Under the pieces are notes generated by a model. That model had not been told where the DNA came from, made no database searches, and saw only the letters and a list, made by a program, of their open reading frames with translations. A program made the position numbers and the translations under genes. From Cellulomonas fengjieae (GTDB lineage: Bacteria > Actinomycetota > Actinomycetes > Actinomycetales > Cellulomonadaceae), in the NCBI RefSeq assembly GCF_018388465.1, contig NZ_CP074404.1:3658001-3722000 (forward strand): 64,000 nucleotides of DNA, written 5' to 3'. Numbering within the stretch: position 1 is the first letter of the stretch; the number at the start of each line of letters is the position of its first letter. Shown in pieces: positions 16,307 through 25,106 of the stretch.

Positions 16307-18892
16307 GTGACCGACCTGCTCTCCTCCCCGCGCCCGGTGGGCGAGCCGGGACTCGTCGATCACCGGCCCGACTGGTCGTGGCTCCCCGACCCCGACGACG
16401 CCCCCACCGCCTCGGGTCTGGCCCGTGCGCGCGACGAGGCGGAACGGCTGCTCGCCGACCACGGCGTCACGTACGGCGCGGACCAGGAGGACGGCGAGCA
16501 CCTCTGGCACCTGGACCCGCTGCCCGTCATCGTCGACGAGCCCGAGTGGGCGCGCCTGGACGCGGCGCTGGTCCAGCGGGCCGAGCTGCTCGACGCGATC
16601 CTGCAGGACGCCTACGGCCACCGGCTCCTGCTGACCGACAAGCTGCTGCCCCCCACCGTCGTGCTCGGCCACCCGGGATTCGTGCGGGCGGTCGACGGCC
16701 TGCGCCTGCCGGGCGGGCGGGAGCTGGTGCTCACCGCGACGGACCTCGTGCGCGACGTGACCGGGGCCTGGTGCGCGGTCGCGGACCGGACGCAGGCGCC
16801 GTCGGGCGTCGGGTACGCCATGGAGGACCGACGCGTGGTGTCGCAGGTCCTGTCCGGGGTGTACCGGCAGGCGTCCATCCAGCGCCTGGGGCCGTTCTTC
16901 CGCGCGCTGCGCGTCGCCCTGCGCGACGTCGCACCGGGCGACGCGGAGCAGCCGCGCGTCGTCCTGCTGACGTCCGGACCGGGCAGCGAGACCGCGTTCG
17001 ACCAGGCCTACCTCGCCTCGATGCTCGGCCTCCCGCTGGTCGAGGGCTCGGACCTGCTCGTGCGCGAGGGCCGCGTCTGGATGCGAGGCGTCGAGGGCCT
17101 CGAGCCGGTGGACGTCGTGCTGCGCCGCCTCGACGCCGAGTGGTGCGACCCGCTCGACCTGCGCCAGGGCTCGCGCCTCGGCGTGCCGGGGCTCGTGCGG
17201 GCCGTGCGCGCCGGCACGGTGAGCGTCGTCAACCCGCTGGGCAGCTCGGTGCTGGAGAACCCGGCCGTGCTGACCTACCTGCCGAGGCTGGCCAACGCGG
17301 TGCTCGGGCAGGACCTCGCGCTGGCCTCGGCGCCCACCTGGTGGTGCGGTGAGCCGCGGTCGCTGCAGCACGTGCTGGCCAACCTGGAGCGGCTGGCCGT
17401 CCTGCCGACCGTCCGGGGCACCCGCGTCGGGACGATCCTGGGCTGGACGCTGAGCCACCGCGAGCGCGAGCAGCTGGCCGCGCGGATCAGCGCCGAGCCG
17501 TGGCTGTGGGTCGGGCAGGAACCGGTGGGCCCGGTCGGGCCGACGGTCGACGGGACGCCCGTGGGCGTCGGCAGCGACCTGCCGTCCGCGGAGGGTATCG
17601 GGCCGGCCGACCTCGGGCCCCGCGCCGCGGTGCTGCGGACCTACGCCGTCGCGCACCGCGGCTCGTACACCGTCATGGCCGGCGGGCTGGCGCGCGTCGC
17701 CCCGGGCCACGTGGTCTCGTCGGCGCTGGGTGCCGCGGCCAAGGACGTGTGGGTGCTGTCCAGCCAGCCCGACGCGCCCGTCGAGCCGTGGGTGCCGTCC
17801 GACGAGTCGTCGGCGGGCGAGTCCCCCACGCCGCGCCGCCCCGCGACCGGCATCTCGCCACGCACCGCCGAGAACCTCTACTGGATGGGCCGCTACGCCG
17901 AGCGGGCCGAGGACGCCAGCCGCGTGCTGCGCGTCGTCGTCGACCGCTGGGACGACTTCCACCAGCGCCCGGCCTCCGCGGGCGGCCGTGCGCTCGACGT
18001 GCTCATCGCCTCGCTGACCCCCACGGAGCAGTCGCCGCCGTCGTTCCGGGACCTGGTGCTCGACCCGCAGACCGCCGGGACGGTCGCGCGGTCGGTCCGC
18101 CGCCTGGCCACCTCCGCCGCCGCGGTGCGCGACCAGCTCTCCACCGACACGTTCGGCCCCCTCGCCCGGATCGAGCGCGCGCTGCGCGACGAGCGGAACA
18201 AGACCCGCGGCCGCGTGCCGGACCGGGATCTGCTCGACCTCGGCGTGGCCGGCGGCAACACGGTGACGGCAGGCCTGCGTCCCGCGCTCGACAAGGTGCT
18301 CGAGGGCCTGCTCGCGATCGCCGGGATCGCCGCCGAGGGCCTGGTGCGGGACGTCGGCTGGCAGTTCCTGGACGCGGGTCGCCGCATCGAGCGCGCTCAG
18401 CACCTGGTGGAGACGCTGCTCGCCACCGTCGTGCAGCGCCGACCCGCGGACGTCGAGTCGGTCGTGCGCGAGTCCGTGCTGCTGGCGCACGAGTCGCTGA
18501 TCACGTACCGCCGGCGCAACCAGACCGGCGCGGGCGTCGCCGAGATGCTCGACCTGCTGCTGCTCGACGGCAGCAACCCCCGCTCGCTGGCCTACCAGCT
18601 GGACCGGCTGCGTGAGTCGCTGGCCCTCGTCCCGCTCGCCGGCCGCGCGCCCGACCAGCGCGACCACCTGCTGTCCGACGTCGCCGACCTGCTCGCCGAG
18701 GTGGACCCGGTGGCCATCGCCGGCGCGGTCACCGAGGACGGGCGACGCGCTCGCCTGGAGGAGACCCTGGAGTCGATGCGGTGGCGCCTGCAGGCGGCGG
18801 CCGACGAGATCGAGCGCGTGCACTTCGTCCGGCTGGCTCCGAGCCAGGCGCTCGAGGACCCCTGGGACGCCCGGGACGGTGGTGGCGAGTGA
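16307..18892 (+). CDS. Circularly permuted ATP-grasp protein fused to alpha-E domain
   Basis: An 861-residue fusion. Residues about 1-500 are a circularly permuted ATP-grasp domain (DUF404/DUF407): GVGYAMEDRRVVSQVLSGVY, the metal-binding region VVLRRLDAEWCDPLDLR, and VVNPLGSSVLENPAVLTYLP. The C-terminal 320 residues are the helical alpha-E domain (DUF403), beginning SPRTAENLYWMGRYAERAED. Established comparative genomics (Iyer, Aravind and colleagues) predicts amide/peptide ligation by the ATP-grasp, with alpha-E and transglutaminase partners. No product is known. The start was set at the GTG after GTCG. The stop overlaps the transglutaminase start (GTGA). Confidence 0.88.
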   Translation: MTDLLSSPRPVGEPGLVDHRPDWSWLPDPDDAPTASGLARARDEAERLLADHGVTYGADQEDGEHLWHLDPLPVIVDEPEWARLDAALVQRAELLDAILQDAYGHRLLLTDKLLPPTVVLGHPGFVRAVDGLRLPGGRELVLTATDLVRDVTGAWCAVADRTQAPSGVGYAMEDRRVVSQVLSGVYRQASIQRLGPFFRALRVALRDVAPGDAEQPRVVLLTSGPGSETAFDQAYLASMLGLPLVEGSDLLVREGRVWMRGVEGLEPVDVVLRRLDAEWCDPLDLRQGSRLGVPGLVRAVRAGTVSVVNPLGSSVLENPAVLTYLPRLANAVLGQDLALASAPTWWCGEPRSLQHVLANLERLAVLPTVRGTRVGTILGWTLSHREREQLAARISAEPWLWVGQEPVGPVGPTVDGTPVGVGSDLPSAEGIGPADLGPRAAVLRTYAVAHRGSYTVMAGGLARVAPGHVVSSALGAAAKDVWVLSSQPDAPVEPWVPSDESSAGESPTPRRPATGISPRTAENLYWMGRYAERAEDASRVLRVVVDRWDDFHQRPASAGGRALDVLIASLTPTEQSPPSFRDLVLDPQTAGTVARSVRRLATSAAAVRDQLSTDTFGPLARIERALRDERNKTRGRVPDRDLLDLGVAGGNTVTAGLRPALDKVLEGLLAIAGIAAEGLVRDVGWQFLDAGRRIERAQHLVETLLATVVQRRPADVESVVRESVLLAHESLITYRRRNQTGAGVAEMLDLLLLDGSNPRSLAYQLDRLRESLALVPLAGRAPDQRDHLLSDVADLLAEVDPVAIAGAVTEDGRRARLEETLESMRWRLQAAADEIERVHFVRLAPSQALEDPWDARDGGGE

Positions 18893-19803
18893 GCCGCACC
18901 TACGACCTGGTCCACCGCACCACGTACTCGTACGCGCACACGGTCACCGACTCCTACGGCCGCACCACGATGACGCCCCGGGACGTGCCCGGCCAGGCGT
19001 GCGTGGCGTCCACGATCGAGATCGAGCCGGCCCCGGCGGACACGGCCGCGCACGTCGACTACTTCGGCAACCGCACCACGTACTTCGGGGTCACGACACC
19101 GCACACCCGGCTGGTCGTGACCGCGCGCTCCACCGTCGAGGTCACCCGGCCCGCACCCGACCCCGCGGCGCTGCCGACGGTCTCCTGGCAGGAGGTCGCA
19201 CGCCGGGTCGCCGCCGGGGAGGTCGGCCGGCTCGACCCGGGCCTGGTCGACCTGCGTGAGGCGCTGCTGCCGTCGCCGCACGTCACCTTCGTCGACGAGG
19301 TCCGCACGTGGGCCGCCCCGACGTTCGAGTCCGACCGCCCCGTCGTCGAGGTGCTCGTCGAGCTCGCGCACCGGATCCGCACGGAGCTGGCCTACCGCTC
19401 GGGCTCCACCACGGTGCACACCACCCAGGCGCAGCTGCTCGCGCAGAAGGCCGGGGTCTGCCAGGACTTCGCGCACCTGATGATCGCGGCTCTGCGGCTG
19501 CACGGGCTGCCCGCGCGGTACTCCAGCGGCTACATCGAGACCCGCCCGCCGGCGGGCCGCGCCAAGCTGCGCGGAGCGGACGCGTCCCACGCCTGGGTGT
19601 CCGCCTGGGTGCCGGGCGCGGGCTGGGTCGAGGTCGACCCGACCAACGACCAGCTCGTCGACGAGCGCTACGTGCTGCTCGGCTGGGGTCGCGACTACGA
19701 CGACGTGCCGCCGCTGCGGGGCGTCATCTTCACCGAGGGGTCCGGCTCGCGGCTCACGGTGTCGGTGGACCTGGTGCCCAGCGGCACCGACCCGTTCATC
19801 TAG
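18889..19803 (+). CDS. Transglutaminase-like cysteine protease of the ATP-grasp/alpha-E module
   Basis: A 304-residue protein with the N-terminal beta-domain of this subfamily (YDLVHRTTYSYAHTVTDSYG) and a transglutaminase core. The catalytic triad is intact: Cys in QKAGVCQDFAHLMIAALRL, His in ADASHAWVSAWVPGAGWVEV and Asp in VDPTNDQ. Such proteins are thought to cleave or ligate the peptide products of the adjacent ATP-grasp enzyme. There is no signal peptide, so it acts in the cytoplasm. The GTG start is coupled to the preceding stop. Its own stop overlaps the stop of the convergent unknown gene. Confidence 0.9.
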   Translation: MSRTYDLVHRTTYSYAHTVTDSYGRTTMTPRDVPGQACVASTIEIEPAPADTAAHVDYFGNRTTYFGVTTPHTRLVVTARSTVEVTRPAPDPAALPTVSWQEVARRVAAGEVGRLDPGLVDLREALLPSPHVTFVDEVRTWAAPTFESDRPVVEVLVELAHRIRTELAYRSGSTTVHTTQAQLLAQKAGVCQDFAHLMIAALRLHGLPARYSSGYIETRPPAGRAKLRGADASHAWVSAWVPGAGWVEVDPTNDQLVDERYVLLGWGRDYDDVPPLRGVIFTEGSGSRLTVSVDLVPSGTDPFI

Positions 19804-20684
19804 CGGCGCGCGGTCGCCCGGTCCTGCAGCTCCTCGGGCGGCACGACGAACCCGCCGCTGTCCACCACGGTCCCGCCGACGGCCCGCCACAGGGCCGCCG
19901 CGACGCGCGCGACCGACGGCTGGACCCGCGCCCGGGCGATGAGGTGCAGCTGCGACGGCTGCTCGACGTGCAGCTCCTCCGGCTCCGGCGGCTGCCAGCT
20001 GACCCGGTACGACCACGGTCCGTAGGCCCGCCAGTCCAGCCGCAGCAGCGCCGCGGGGACCTCCGCCGAGCGGCCGGTGCGGACGGTGATCGCGCCGTCG
20101 TACTCGAACGTGGCGGTCACGGAGAACGTCAGCCCGTCCGCCGCCTGCTGCGGCACCTCGGTCGGGCCGACACGCGCCCCGCTCATGGCCGGCCGCACCA
20201 GCGGGAGCGCGTCCTGGGCGGACAGCGGCTGCGCCGACCAGAGCGTCAGGTCCACCGCGGCGCCGGGGTCGGGGACCACCACCCGGGCACGGTCGGCGGT
20301 GACGACGCTGCCTCCCGCACGCCGCGCCGCCGCCGTCATCCAGGCCAGCGCCAGGTCGGGCGCGTGCGACTCCGCGGGCACCAGCGCGTACAGGTCCACC
20401 TGCCCCGCGGGGCCGCCGGGCACCGGTCCTTCCAGCGACGTGGAACCGTCGAGCCGCAGCAGGCCGGGTGCCGGGTCGGCCGCCTCGGCGGCGATGCCGC
20501 GGAACCGGGCACCGGTCATCGGCCGGGACCGGGCCGCCGCCTCACCGGCGCTCACCGGTTCCCGCGCCCAGGCGGCGTCCGGGAACCACGCGGCGGCCAG
20601 GTCGAGCGGGTCGGTGCCCCCCGGGAGCACGAGGACGTGCAGGCCGTCGAGCTCCCGGGGCAGATCCACGCTGGGCACACTCAT
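19800..20684 (-). CDS. Conserved hypothetical protein (paralogue of the gene at 798)
   Basis: A 294-residue soluble protein without a named domain. It starts MSVPSVDLPRELDGLHVLVL and ends with EPEELHVEQPSQLHLIARAR and FVVPPEEL. Several motifs match the 380-residue protein at 798..1940 in order (ARRAGGSVVTA, AVDLTLWS, SYRVSWQPP, AALWRAVGG). It is shorter because an internal Ser/Gly/Glu-rich stretch is missing. The stop overlaps the transglutaminase stop (convergent). Three DnaA-box-like sites lie 70-120 bases upstream of its start. Function unknown. Confidence 0.75.
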   Translation of the reverse strand: MSVPSVDLPRELDGLHVLVLPGGTDPLDLAAAWFPDAAWAREPVSAGEAAARSRPMTGARFRGIAAEAADPAPGLLRLDGSTSLEGPVPGGPAGQVDLYALVPAESHAPDLALAWMTAAARRAGGSVVTADRARVVVPDPGAAVDLTLWSAQPLSAQDALPLVRPAMSGARVGPTEVPQQAADGLTFSVTATFEYDGAITVRTGRSAEVPAALLRLDWRAYGPWSYRVSWQPPEPEELHVEQPSQLHLIARARVQPSVARVAAALWRAVGGTVVDSGGFVVPPEELQDRATARR

Positions 20685-20750
20685 GCCGCAGGACCGTACA
20701 CACCTTGTGAGTCGCGCAGATGTCGTTTCGGCGAGTCGTCCGCACGCGCG

Positions 20751-20804
20751 TCGTCCACAGGTTCCGGCGTGCTGCACACGGCTGTGGACACAACCTGTGG
20801 ACAA
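20751..20804. promoter_or_regulatory. Cluster of three DnaA-box-like sites
   Basis: Actinobacterial DnaA boxes follow TTGTCCACA. Here TCGTCCACA lies at 20751-20759 (+, 8 of 9), GTGTCCACA at 20783-20791 (-, 8 of 9) and a perfect TTGTCCACA at 20796-20804 (-). The outer two also form an 11-base inverted repeat, GTCCACAGGTT / AACCTGTGGAC (20753-20763 and 20792-20802). No dnaA, dnaN or AT-rich unwinding region is near, so this is not oriC. Confidence 0.5.
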
Positions 20805-20815
20805 CTCCCGTCGCG

Positions 20816-21346
20816 TCAGGCGCGGACGTCGTGGAGGTGGTGCACCACGTCGTGCAGGAAGTACTGCCCGAGGGTCAGCACGGTGAACCGGGACCCGTTC
20901 GAGCGCCGCCCCGGTCGCTCCCACTGGTCGTCGGCCACCGAGTCGAACCGGTCGGCCGTGGCCCGGGCCGCCTCGGCCAGCTCGTCCGCCACCACCGACG
21001 GGTCCTGCAGGTCGTACCTGTCCTCGAGCGCGGTGGCGTCCTGGTCCCAGTTGTCGAACAGCGGGTCGTCCTGCGTCAGCATCAGGTCCAGGCGGGCACC
21101 GAAGATCCGGATCCCGTCCCGCACGTGGGCGCCGTACTCGAGCGTCGACCACGTGGTGGGCTCCGGCCGGTCACGGGCGTCGGGGCGCTGGAGGGCCGCC
21201 ACCCACCGCGGCGTCGCCTCCCGGAGCGTCGCGCCGACGTCGGGGCCCGCCACGTCCACGGCCGTGTGACCGCAGTCCGGGCACTGCTGCGACAGCACCC
21301 ACGTCCAGTCCTTGGTGTCGGGCGGGATCTGCTCGTTCGTCGTCAT
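20816..21346 (-). CDS. DinB-family protein
   Basis: A 176-residue protein of the DinB/maleylpyruvate-isomerase-like four-helix bundle. WVAALQRPDARDRPEPTTWS begins the bundle, TLEYGAHVRDGIRIFGARLD holds the first metal-ligand His, and the C-terminal TLGQYFLHDVVHHLHDVRA supplies the HxxxH-type ligands. These are usually metal-dependent thiol transferases, or unknown. An N-terminal CPDCGHT motif adds a possible CxxC zinc site, common in this actinobacterial subgroup. The gene stands alone, with 200 uninformative bases upstream (21347-21551). Confidence 0.75.
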   Translation of the reverse strand: MTTNEQIPPDTKDWTWVLSQQCPDCGHTAVDVAGPDVGATLREATPRWVAALQRPDARDRPEPTTWSTLEYGAHVRDGIRIFGARLDLMLTQDDPLFDNWDQDATALEDRYDLQDPSVVADELAEAARATADRFDSVADDQWERPGRRSNGSRFTVLTLGQYFLHDVVHHLHDVRA

Positions 21347-21551
21347 CCTGGCACGCTAGACGACACGTCCTCGGCCTCACTGCCAGGAGGCGTCGATCTC
21401 CCGCCAGTCGCCTGGCGCCGCCCCGCGCGCCGCGACTGGGCGAAGTTCCCCTCCGATCCTCGCCCAGCCGCCGTCACGTGTACATGCGGACCGTAGGGCG
21501 CCACCCGTTGCAGGAGGGTTGCAGCGTTGTCGTTCTGCGGGTGGGACGCCT

Positions 21552-22814
21552 CTACGCGCGCGGCGGGGCTCCGAGCCTGCGGCCCAGCAGGTCCAGGCGG
21601 CCCACGGCGCGCACGTGGACCGGGGAGCCCTTCGGCGCCAGCCAGGCCAGCCGCTCCCACGCCTGCCAGTCCTCGGCACCGGCGTCGGAGGCCAGCCAGC
21701 GGCTGACGACCTCCGGCAGGGGGCTCGCCAGCACGGCACCGCGCACGTCGGCCGCGAGCTCGTCGCGGATCCGCTCGACGCCGGGCGCCACGGACCGCGC
21801 CAGGACGGGGGCGCAGTAGGCGGTGAGCGCGGCATCCACGTCGCCCGTGTCGAGCATCGCGTGGACCATGTCGACGTCGGTGCGCAGCGGGGCGGTCAGC
21901 CGGTACGGGCGCGACTCGCTCAGCAGGGGGCCGACCAGCCGACGCAGGCGGGAGACCTCGGCACGCACGGTGACGTCCGACAGCTCGTGCTCGCTGAGCA
22001 GGACGGCGAGCTCGTCGGCGCTCAGGCCTGCGGGGTGCCGCGACAGGAGCAGGAGCAGCTCGGCGTGGCGCAGGCTCAGCCGCACCGTGGCGCCGCCCAG
22101 GTGCAGCGTCGGTGCGCCCAGCACGCGCAGGCGTGCGGTGGCCGTGCCGCCGAGCACGACGACCGGGTGCTGCTCGGTCGGTGCCGCCGCGGCGCGCGCG
22201 AGCTCCGCCTCGACGGCGGCCACGGTGGCGCGCACGAGGGACATCACCAGGCCGGACGCCACCATGGGGCCGCCCGTCACGTCGAGCACCCCGAGCACCT
22301 GGCCGCTCGGTGCGTGCACCGGGACGGCGGAGCAGCTCCACGGGTGGATCTTCACGGCGTAGTGCTCGCTGCCGACCACCTGCACCGGCCGGTTCGTGGT
22401 CAGGGCCGTGCCGAGCGCGTTGGTCCCGGCACAGTCCTCGCGCCACACGGCGCCCTCGACGAACCCGACGCCCTCGACCCGGCTGCGCACCTGGGGGTCG
22501 CCCTCGACCCAGAGCATCCGGCCGACGTCGTCGGTGAGCGCGGTGACCCACCCGGCATCGGCTCCCGGGCGCACGAGCAGCTCGCGGATCACCGGCATCG
22601 CCGCCGCCAGCGCGAGGGCGCGACGGTAGCCGGACAGCGCGTTGCCGGACATGTCCACGGGCGCGTTCTGCACGTCGGGGTCGACGCCGCTGCGCCGGCT
22701 ACGCCGCCACGACTCGGCGACGAGCGTCCGCACCGCGCGGCTGGGGACCTGGCCGGTGGTGACGAACAGCTCGTGGGCAGCACGCACCCGGGCGGCATCC
22801 ACGGTCTCGCTCAT
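21552..22814 (-). CDS. GAF-domain transcriptional regulator lacking an AAA+ domain
   Basis: A 420-residue protein. The N-terminal part (AAHELFVTTGQVPSRAVRTL, ESWRRSRRSGVDPD) and the central GAF domain (DDVGRMLWVEGDPQVRSRVE, CAGTNALGTAL, HYAVKIHPWSCSAVPVHAPS) are those of AcoR/Sig54-type activators. Instead of the AAA+ and Fis modules, it ends in a winged-helix-like region (RLSLRHAELLLLLSRHPAGL, SDVTVRAEVSRLRRLVG). In actinobacteria such proteins often sit beside aldehyde dehydrogenase genes, but none is here. The ATG at 22814 was preferred to one 33 codons upstream because family similarity begins there. The facing intergenic region to the TetR gene is 182 bases. Confidence 0.8.
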   Translation of the reverse strand: MSETVDAARVRAAHELFVTTGQVPSRAVRTLVAESWRRSRRSGVDPDVQNAPVDMSGNALSGYRRALALAAAMPVIRELLVRPGADAGWVTALTDDVGRMLWVEGDPQVRSRVEGVGFVEGAVWREDCAGTNALGTALTTNRPVQVVGSEHYAVKIHPWSCSAVPVHAPSGQVLGVLDVTGGPMVASGLVMSLVRATVAAVEAELARAAAAPTEQHPVVVLGGTATARLRVLGAPTLHLGGATVRLSLRHAELLLLLSRHPAGLSADELAVLLSEHELSDVTVRAEVSRLRRLVGPLLSESRPYRLTAPLRTDVDMVHAMLDTGDVDAALTAYCAPVLARSVAPGVERIRDELAADVRGAVLASPLPEVVSRWLASDAGAEDWQAWERLAWLAPKGSPVHVRAVGRLDLLGRRLGAPPRA

Positions 22815-22996
22815 CCGGCTCCTCCAGATCGGGCCCTGCACTAGCACGCCGGCCAGGGCCTGCGCCAGCGAGTCTACGAACCCCGGGCTCCGGAGACCCC
22901 CCAAATCGGACATGTGTTCCGCAGGATCGCGCGGAGGTGACCCTCCACACTCGGCCGTCGGCCCATTTTGATGACACTCCGTGCGATCATGTCACC

Positions 22997-23614
22997 ATGC
23001 CCAAGATCATCGGCGGGTCCCTGCACGAGCACCGCGAGCAGACGCGCCAGAAGCTCTTCGGGGCGCTCGCGGCCCTCATGGCCGAGCAGGGGTTCGACGC
23101 CATCACCCTCGCGGAGATCGCGAACGCGGCCGGCGTGGGACGGACCGCCGTCTACAACCACTTCCCCGACAAGGAGTCCCTCCTGCTGGGGTTCATCACG
23201 CACGAGACCGAGCAGTACGCGACCACGCTGCAGCGCGCGCTGGACGACATCGACGACCCGACCGAGCAGCTGCGGACCTACGTCCGCCAGCAGGCCACCC
23301 TGACCCGCGTCTACCACCTGGCCCCCGGCCCCGAGCTGCGCTCGGTCCTGTCCCGCGGCACCCAGCAGCGCGTCCGCGAGCACGTCGTGGTGGTCGAGCA
23401 GATCCTGCGCCGGATCCTCGCCGCCGGCATCGAGTCCGGCGCCTTCCCTCCCCAGGACCTGGACGTCACCGTCCCCCTGGTCAACGCGTGCCTGTCCGGC
23501 CGCGGCGTGCCTGCCGACGGCCCCGAGCGCGAGCGCGCGATCCTGCAGACCGAGACGTTCGTGCTCCGCGCGGTCGGCGCCACCGCCTCCGTGCCCCAGC
23601 TCGCGTCGGCCTGA
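22997..23614 (+). CDS. TetR-family transcriptional regulator
   Basis: A 205-residue repressor. The N-terminal HTH is canonical: TRQKLFGALAALMAEQGFDA, ITLAEIANAAGVGRTAVYNHFPDKESLL. The rest is a helical ligand-binding domain without a recognisable class. It is divergent from the GAF regulator and 4 bases from the methyltransferase gene downstream. A loose TGACA...TGTCA pair (22971-22995), ending at the ATG, could be an autoregulatory site. The ligand is unknown. Confidence 0.9.
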   Translation: MPKIIGGSLHEHREQTRQKLFGALAALMAEQGFDAITLAEIANAAGVGRTAVYNHFPDKESLLLGFITHETEQYATTLQRALDDIDDPTEQLRTYVRQQATLTRVYHLAPGPELRSVLSRGTQQRVREHVVVVEQILRRILAAGIESGAFPPQDLDVTVPLVNACLSGRGVPADGPERERAILQTETFVLRAVGATASVPQLASA

Positions 23615-23618
23615 CCCG

Positions 23619-24755
23619 GTGGCGAAGCGCGCCCGCGGTGGCACTCCCCCCGCCCATCACGGCAGCCACCCGGTCGGTCGGCGGCCCCGGACGCGGCCTC
23701 CCGTGCGGCGGTCCACGGACCTCGAGCTGACGTTCCTGCCTGGCCTGGCCGACGTGCTCGCCGACGAGGCGGCCGGGATCCTCATGCTCGATGGCAGCCC
23801 GACGCCGGTGCCCGGCCGCGAGGACGCCCTCGACGTGGCGCACTGGGGTCCGCTGGAGGCGGTGCTCGACCTGCGCACGGCCGTCGCGGCCTTCCTCGTC
23901 CTGCACTTCGACGTCCCCCGGCCCAAGTCGCTGACCAGCGGCGACCATCTCCAGCGCATCGTCGACGCGATGTACGCCTCGTTACGGGTCGGCAGCTCCT
24001 CGAGCTTCCGGTTCGAGGCCGCGGGCAGCGACTCCGCCGTGTTCGGGCGGCTGGCCGACCTGCTCGCCGAGGCCACCGGGCTGCGGTACGACGAGGCCGC
24101 CGGGGAGCTCGTCCTGCGTGTGCGCCGGGGCGTGCGGCCCGGACCGTCCGGTGATCCTGGCTGGGACGTCCTGGTCCGCGTCGGGTCCCGCCCGCTGTCC
24201 GCGCGGCGCTGGCGCGTCGCCGACTACCCGGGTGCGGTCAACGCGACGATCGCCGCGGCGATGGTGCGGCTCGGCGAGGTGCACCCCCAGGACCGGGTCC
24301 TCAACCTCATGTGCGGCTCCGGCACGCTCCTGGTCGAGCGCCTCACCGCGGGTCCCGCAGCCGAGGCGGTCGGTGCGGACGTCGCGGACGACGCCCTGTC
24401 CGCGTCGTCGGAGAACCTCGGCGCCGCCGCGCTCGACGCGCGGCTGGTGCGCGCGGACTGCGCCGGCCCCGCTCTCGTCGAAGCGGTCGGCACCGGCTGG
24501 GACCTGCTCCTGGCCGACCCGCCGTGGGGCACCCTGCACGGCTCGCACGCGACGAACGCCGAGGTCCACGCGGGGATGCTCTGGGCGGCCCACGACGCCG
24601 CGGCTCCCGGTGCCCGGTTCGTCGTCCTCACGCACGAGGTCAAGGTGATGGAGCGCTGCCTGCGGGACGCCGACGCCCTGTGGCGGGTCCGCTCGACGAC
24701 CCGCGTGTTCGCCAAGGGCCACCACCCGCGCATCTACGTCCTCGACCGCACCTGA
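23619..24755 (+). CDS. THUMP/UPF0020-type RNA methyltransferase-like protein
   Basis: A 378-residue protein. An Arg-rich start leads into a THUMP-like N-terminal half (DLELTFLPGLADVLADEAAG, LRVGSSSSFRFEAAGSDSAVF). The C-terminal Rossmann methyltransferase half has NATIAAAMVRLGEVHPQDRV, the SAM-binding LNLMCGSGTLLVERL and the catalytic-type LLADPPWGTLHG (N/D-PP-Y/W). This is the RlmL/Trm14-like architecture that methylates guanine N2 in rRNA or tRNA; the target here is unknown. The GTG start lies 4 bases after the TetR stop, so the two may be co-transcribed. Confidence 0.82.
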   Translation: MAKRARGGTPPAHHGSHPVGRRPRTRPPVRRSTDLELTFLPGLADVLADEAAGILMLDGSPTPVPGREDALDVAHWGPLEAVLDLRTAVAAFLVLHFDVPRPKSLTSGDHLQRIVDAMYASLRVGSSSSFRFEAAGSDSAVFGRLADLLAEATGLRYDEAAGELVLRVRRGVRPGPSGDPGWDVLVRVGSRPLSARRWRVADYPGAVNATIAAAMVRLGEVHPQDRVLNLMCGSGTLLVERLTAGPAAEAVGADVADDALSASSENLGAAALDARLVRADCAGPALVEAVGTGWDLLLADPPWGTLHGSHATNAEVHAGMLWAAHDAAAPGARFVVLTHEVKVMERCLRDADALWRVRSTTRVFAKGHHPRIYVLDRT

Positions 24756-24777
24756 CCGCAGCCTGCCGACCGCCGGC

Positions 24778-25059
24778 CTAGACCATGAAGTGGTAGAGGT
24801 AGCGGAACGGCGCCGACAGCGTGCGGCCGATGACGCGCCACCCCGAGACCTGCTCGGCGCGCGCGTCGACGATCGTGGCGACGACCCAGCACACGATGCC
24901 CAGCGTGAGGCAGACCCCGGCCGACGCCGACGCCCACCCGGCCGGCTCGTCGAAGAAGCCCCAGATCGCGACCGGCGCGGCGAGCACCGCGAAGCCCAGG
25001 CCCGCCAGCCCCCACCGCGCGGCGCGCTCGTCGTGCTTCTTCTTCCTCTTCCTGCTCAT
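24778..25059 (-). CDS. Small two-helix membrane protein
   Basis: A 93-residue protein: a strongly basic start (MSRKRKKKHDERAARW), two hydrophobic helices (GLAGLGFAVLAAPVAIWGFF and ASAGVCLTLGIVCWVVATIV), and a basic amphipathic tail ending SAPFRYLYHFMV. There is no named family I can assert. It is convergent with the methyltransferase gene and divergent from the NHLRC2-like gene, whose start is under 50 bases away, so the two share one short promoter region. Confidence 0.65.
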   Translation of the reverse strand: MSRKRKKKHDERAARWGLAGLGFAVLAAPVAIWGFFDEPAGWASASAGVCLTLGIVCWVVATIVDARAEQVSGWRVIGRTLSAPFRYLYHFMV

Positions 25060-25106
25060 GACCCTCCGTCGTCCGGTGCCGCCGCGAAGTCGTGTTCACT
25101 TGGCGG

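Noticed and set aside
20751-20804. Replication origin
   Set aside because: DnaA-box-like sites are present, but there is no dnaA/dnaN neighbourhood and no AT-rich unwinding element.
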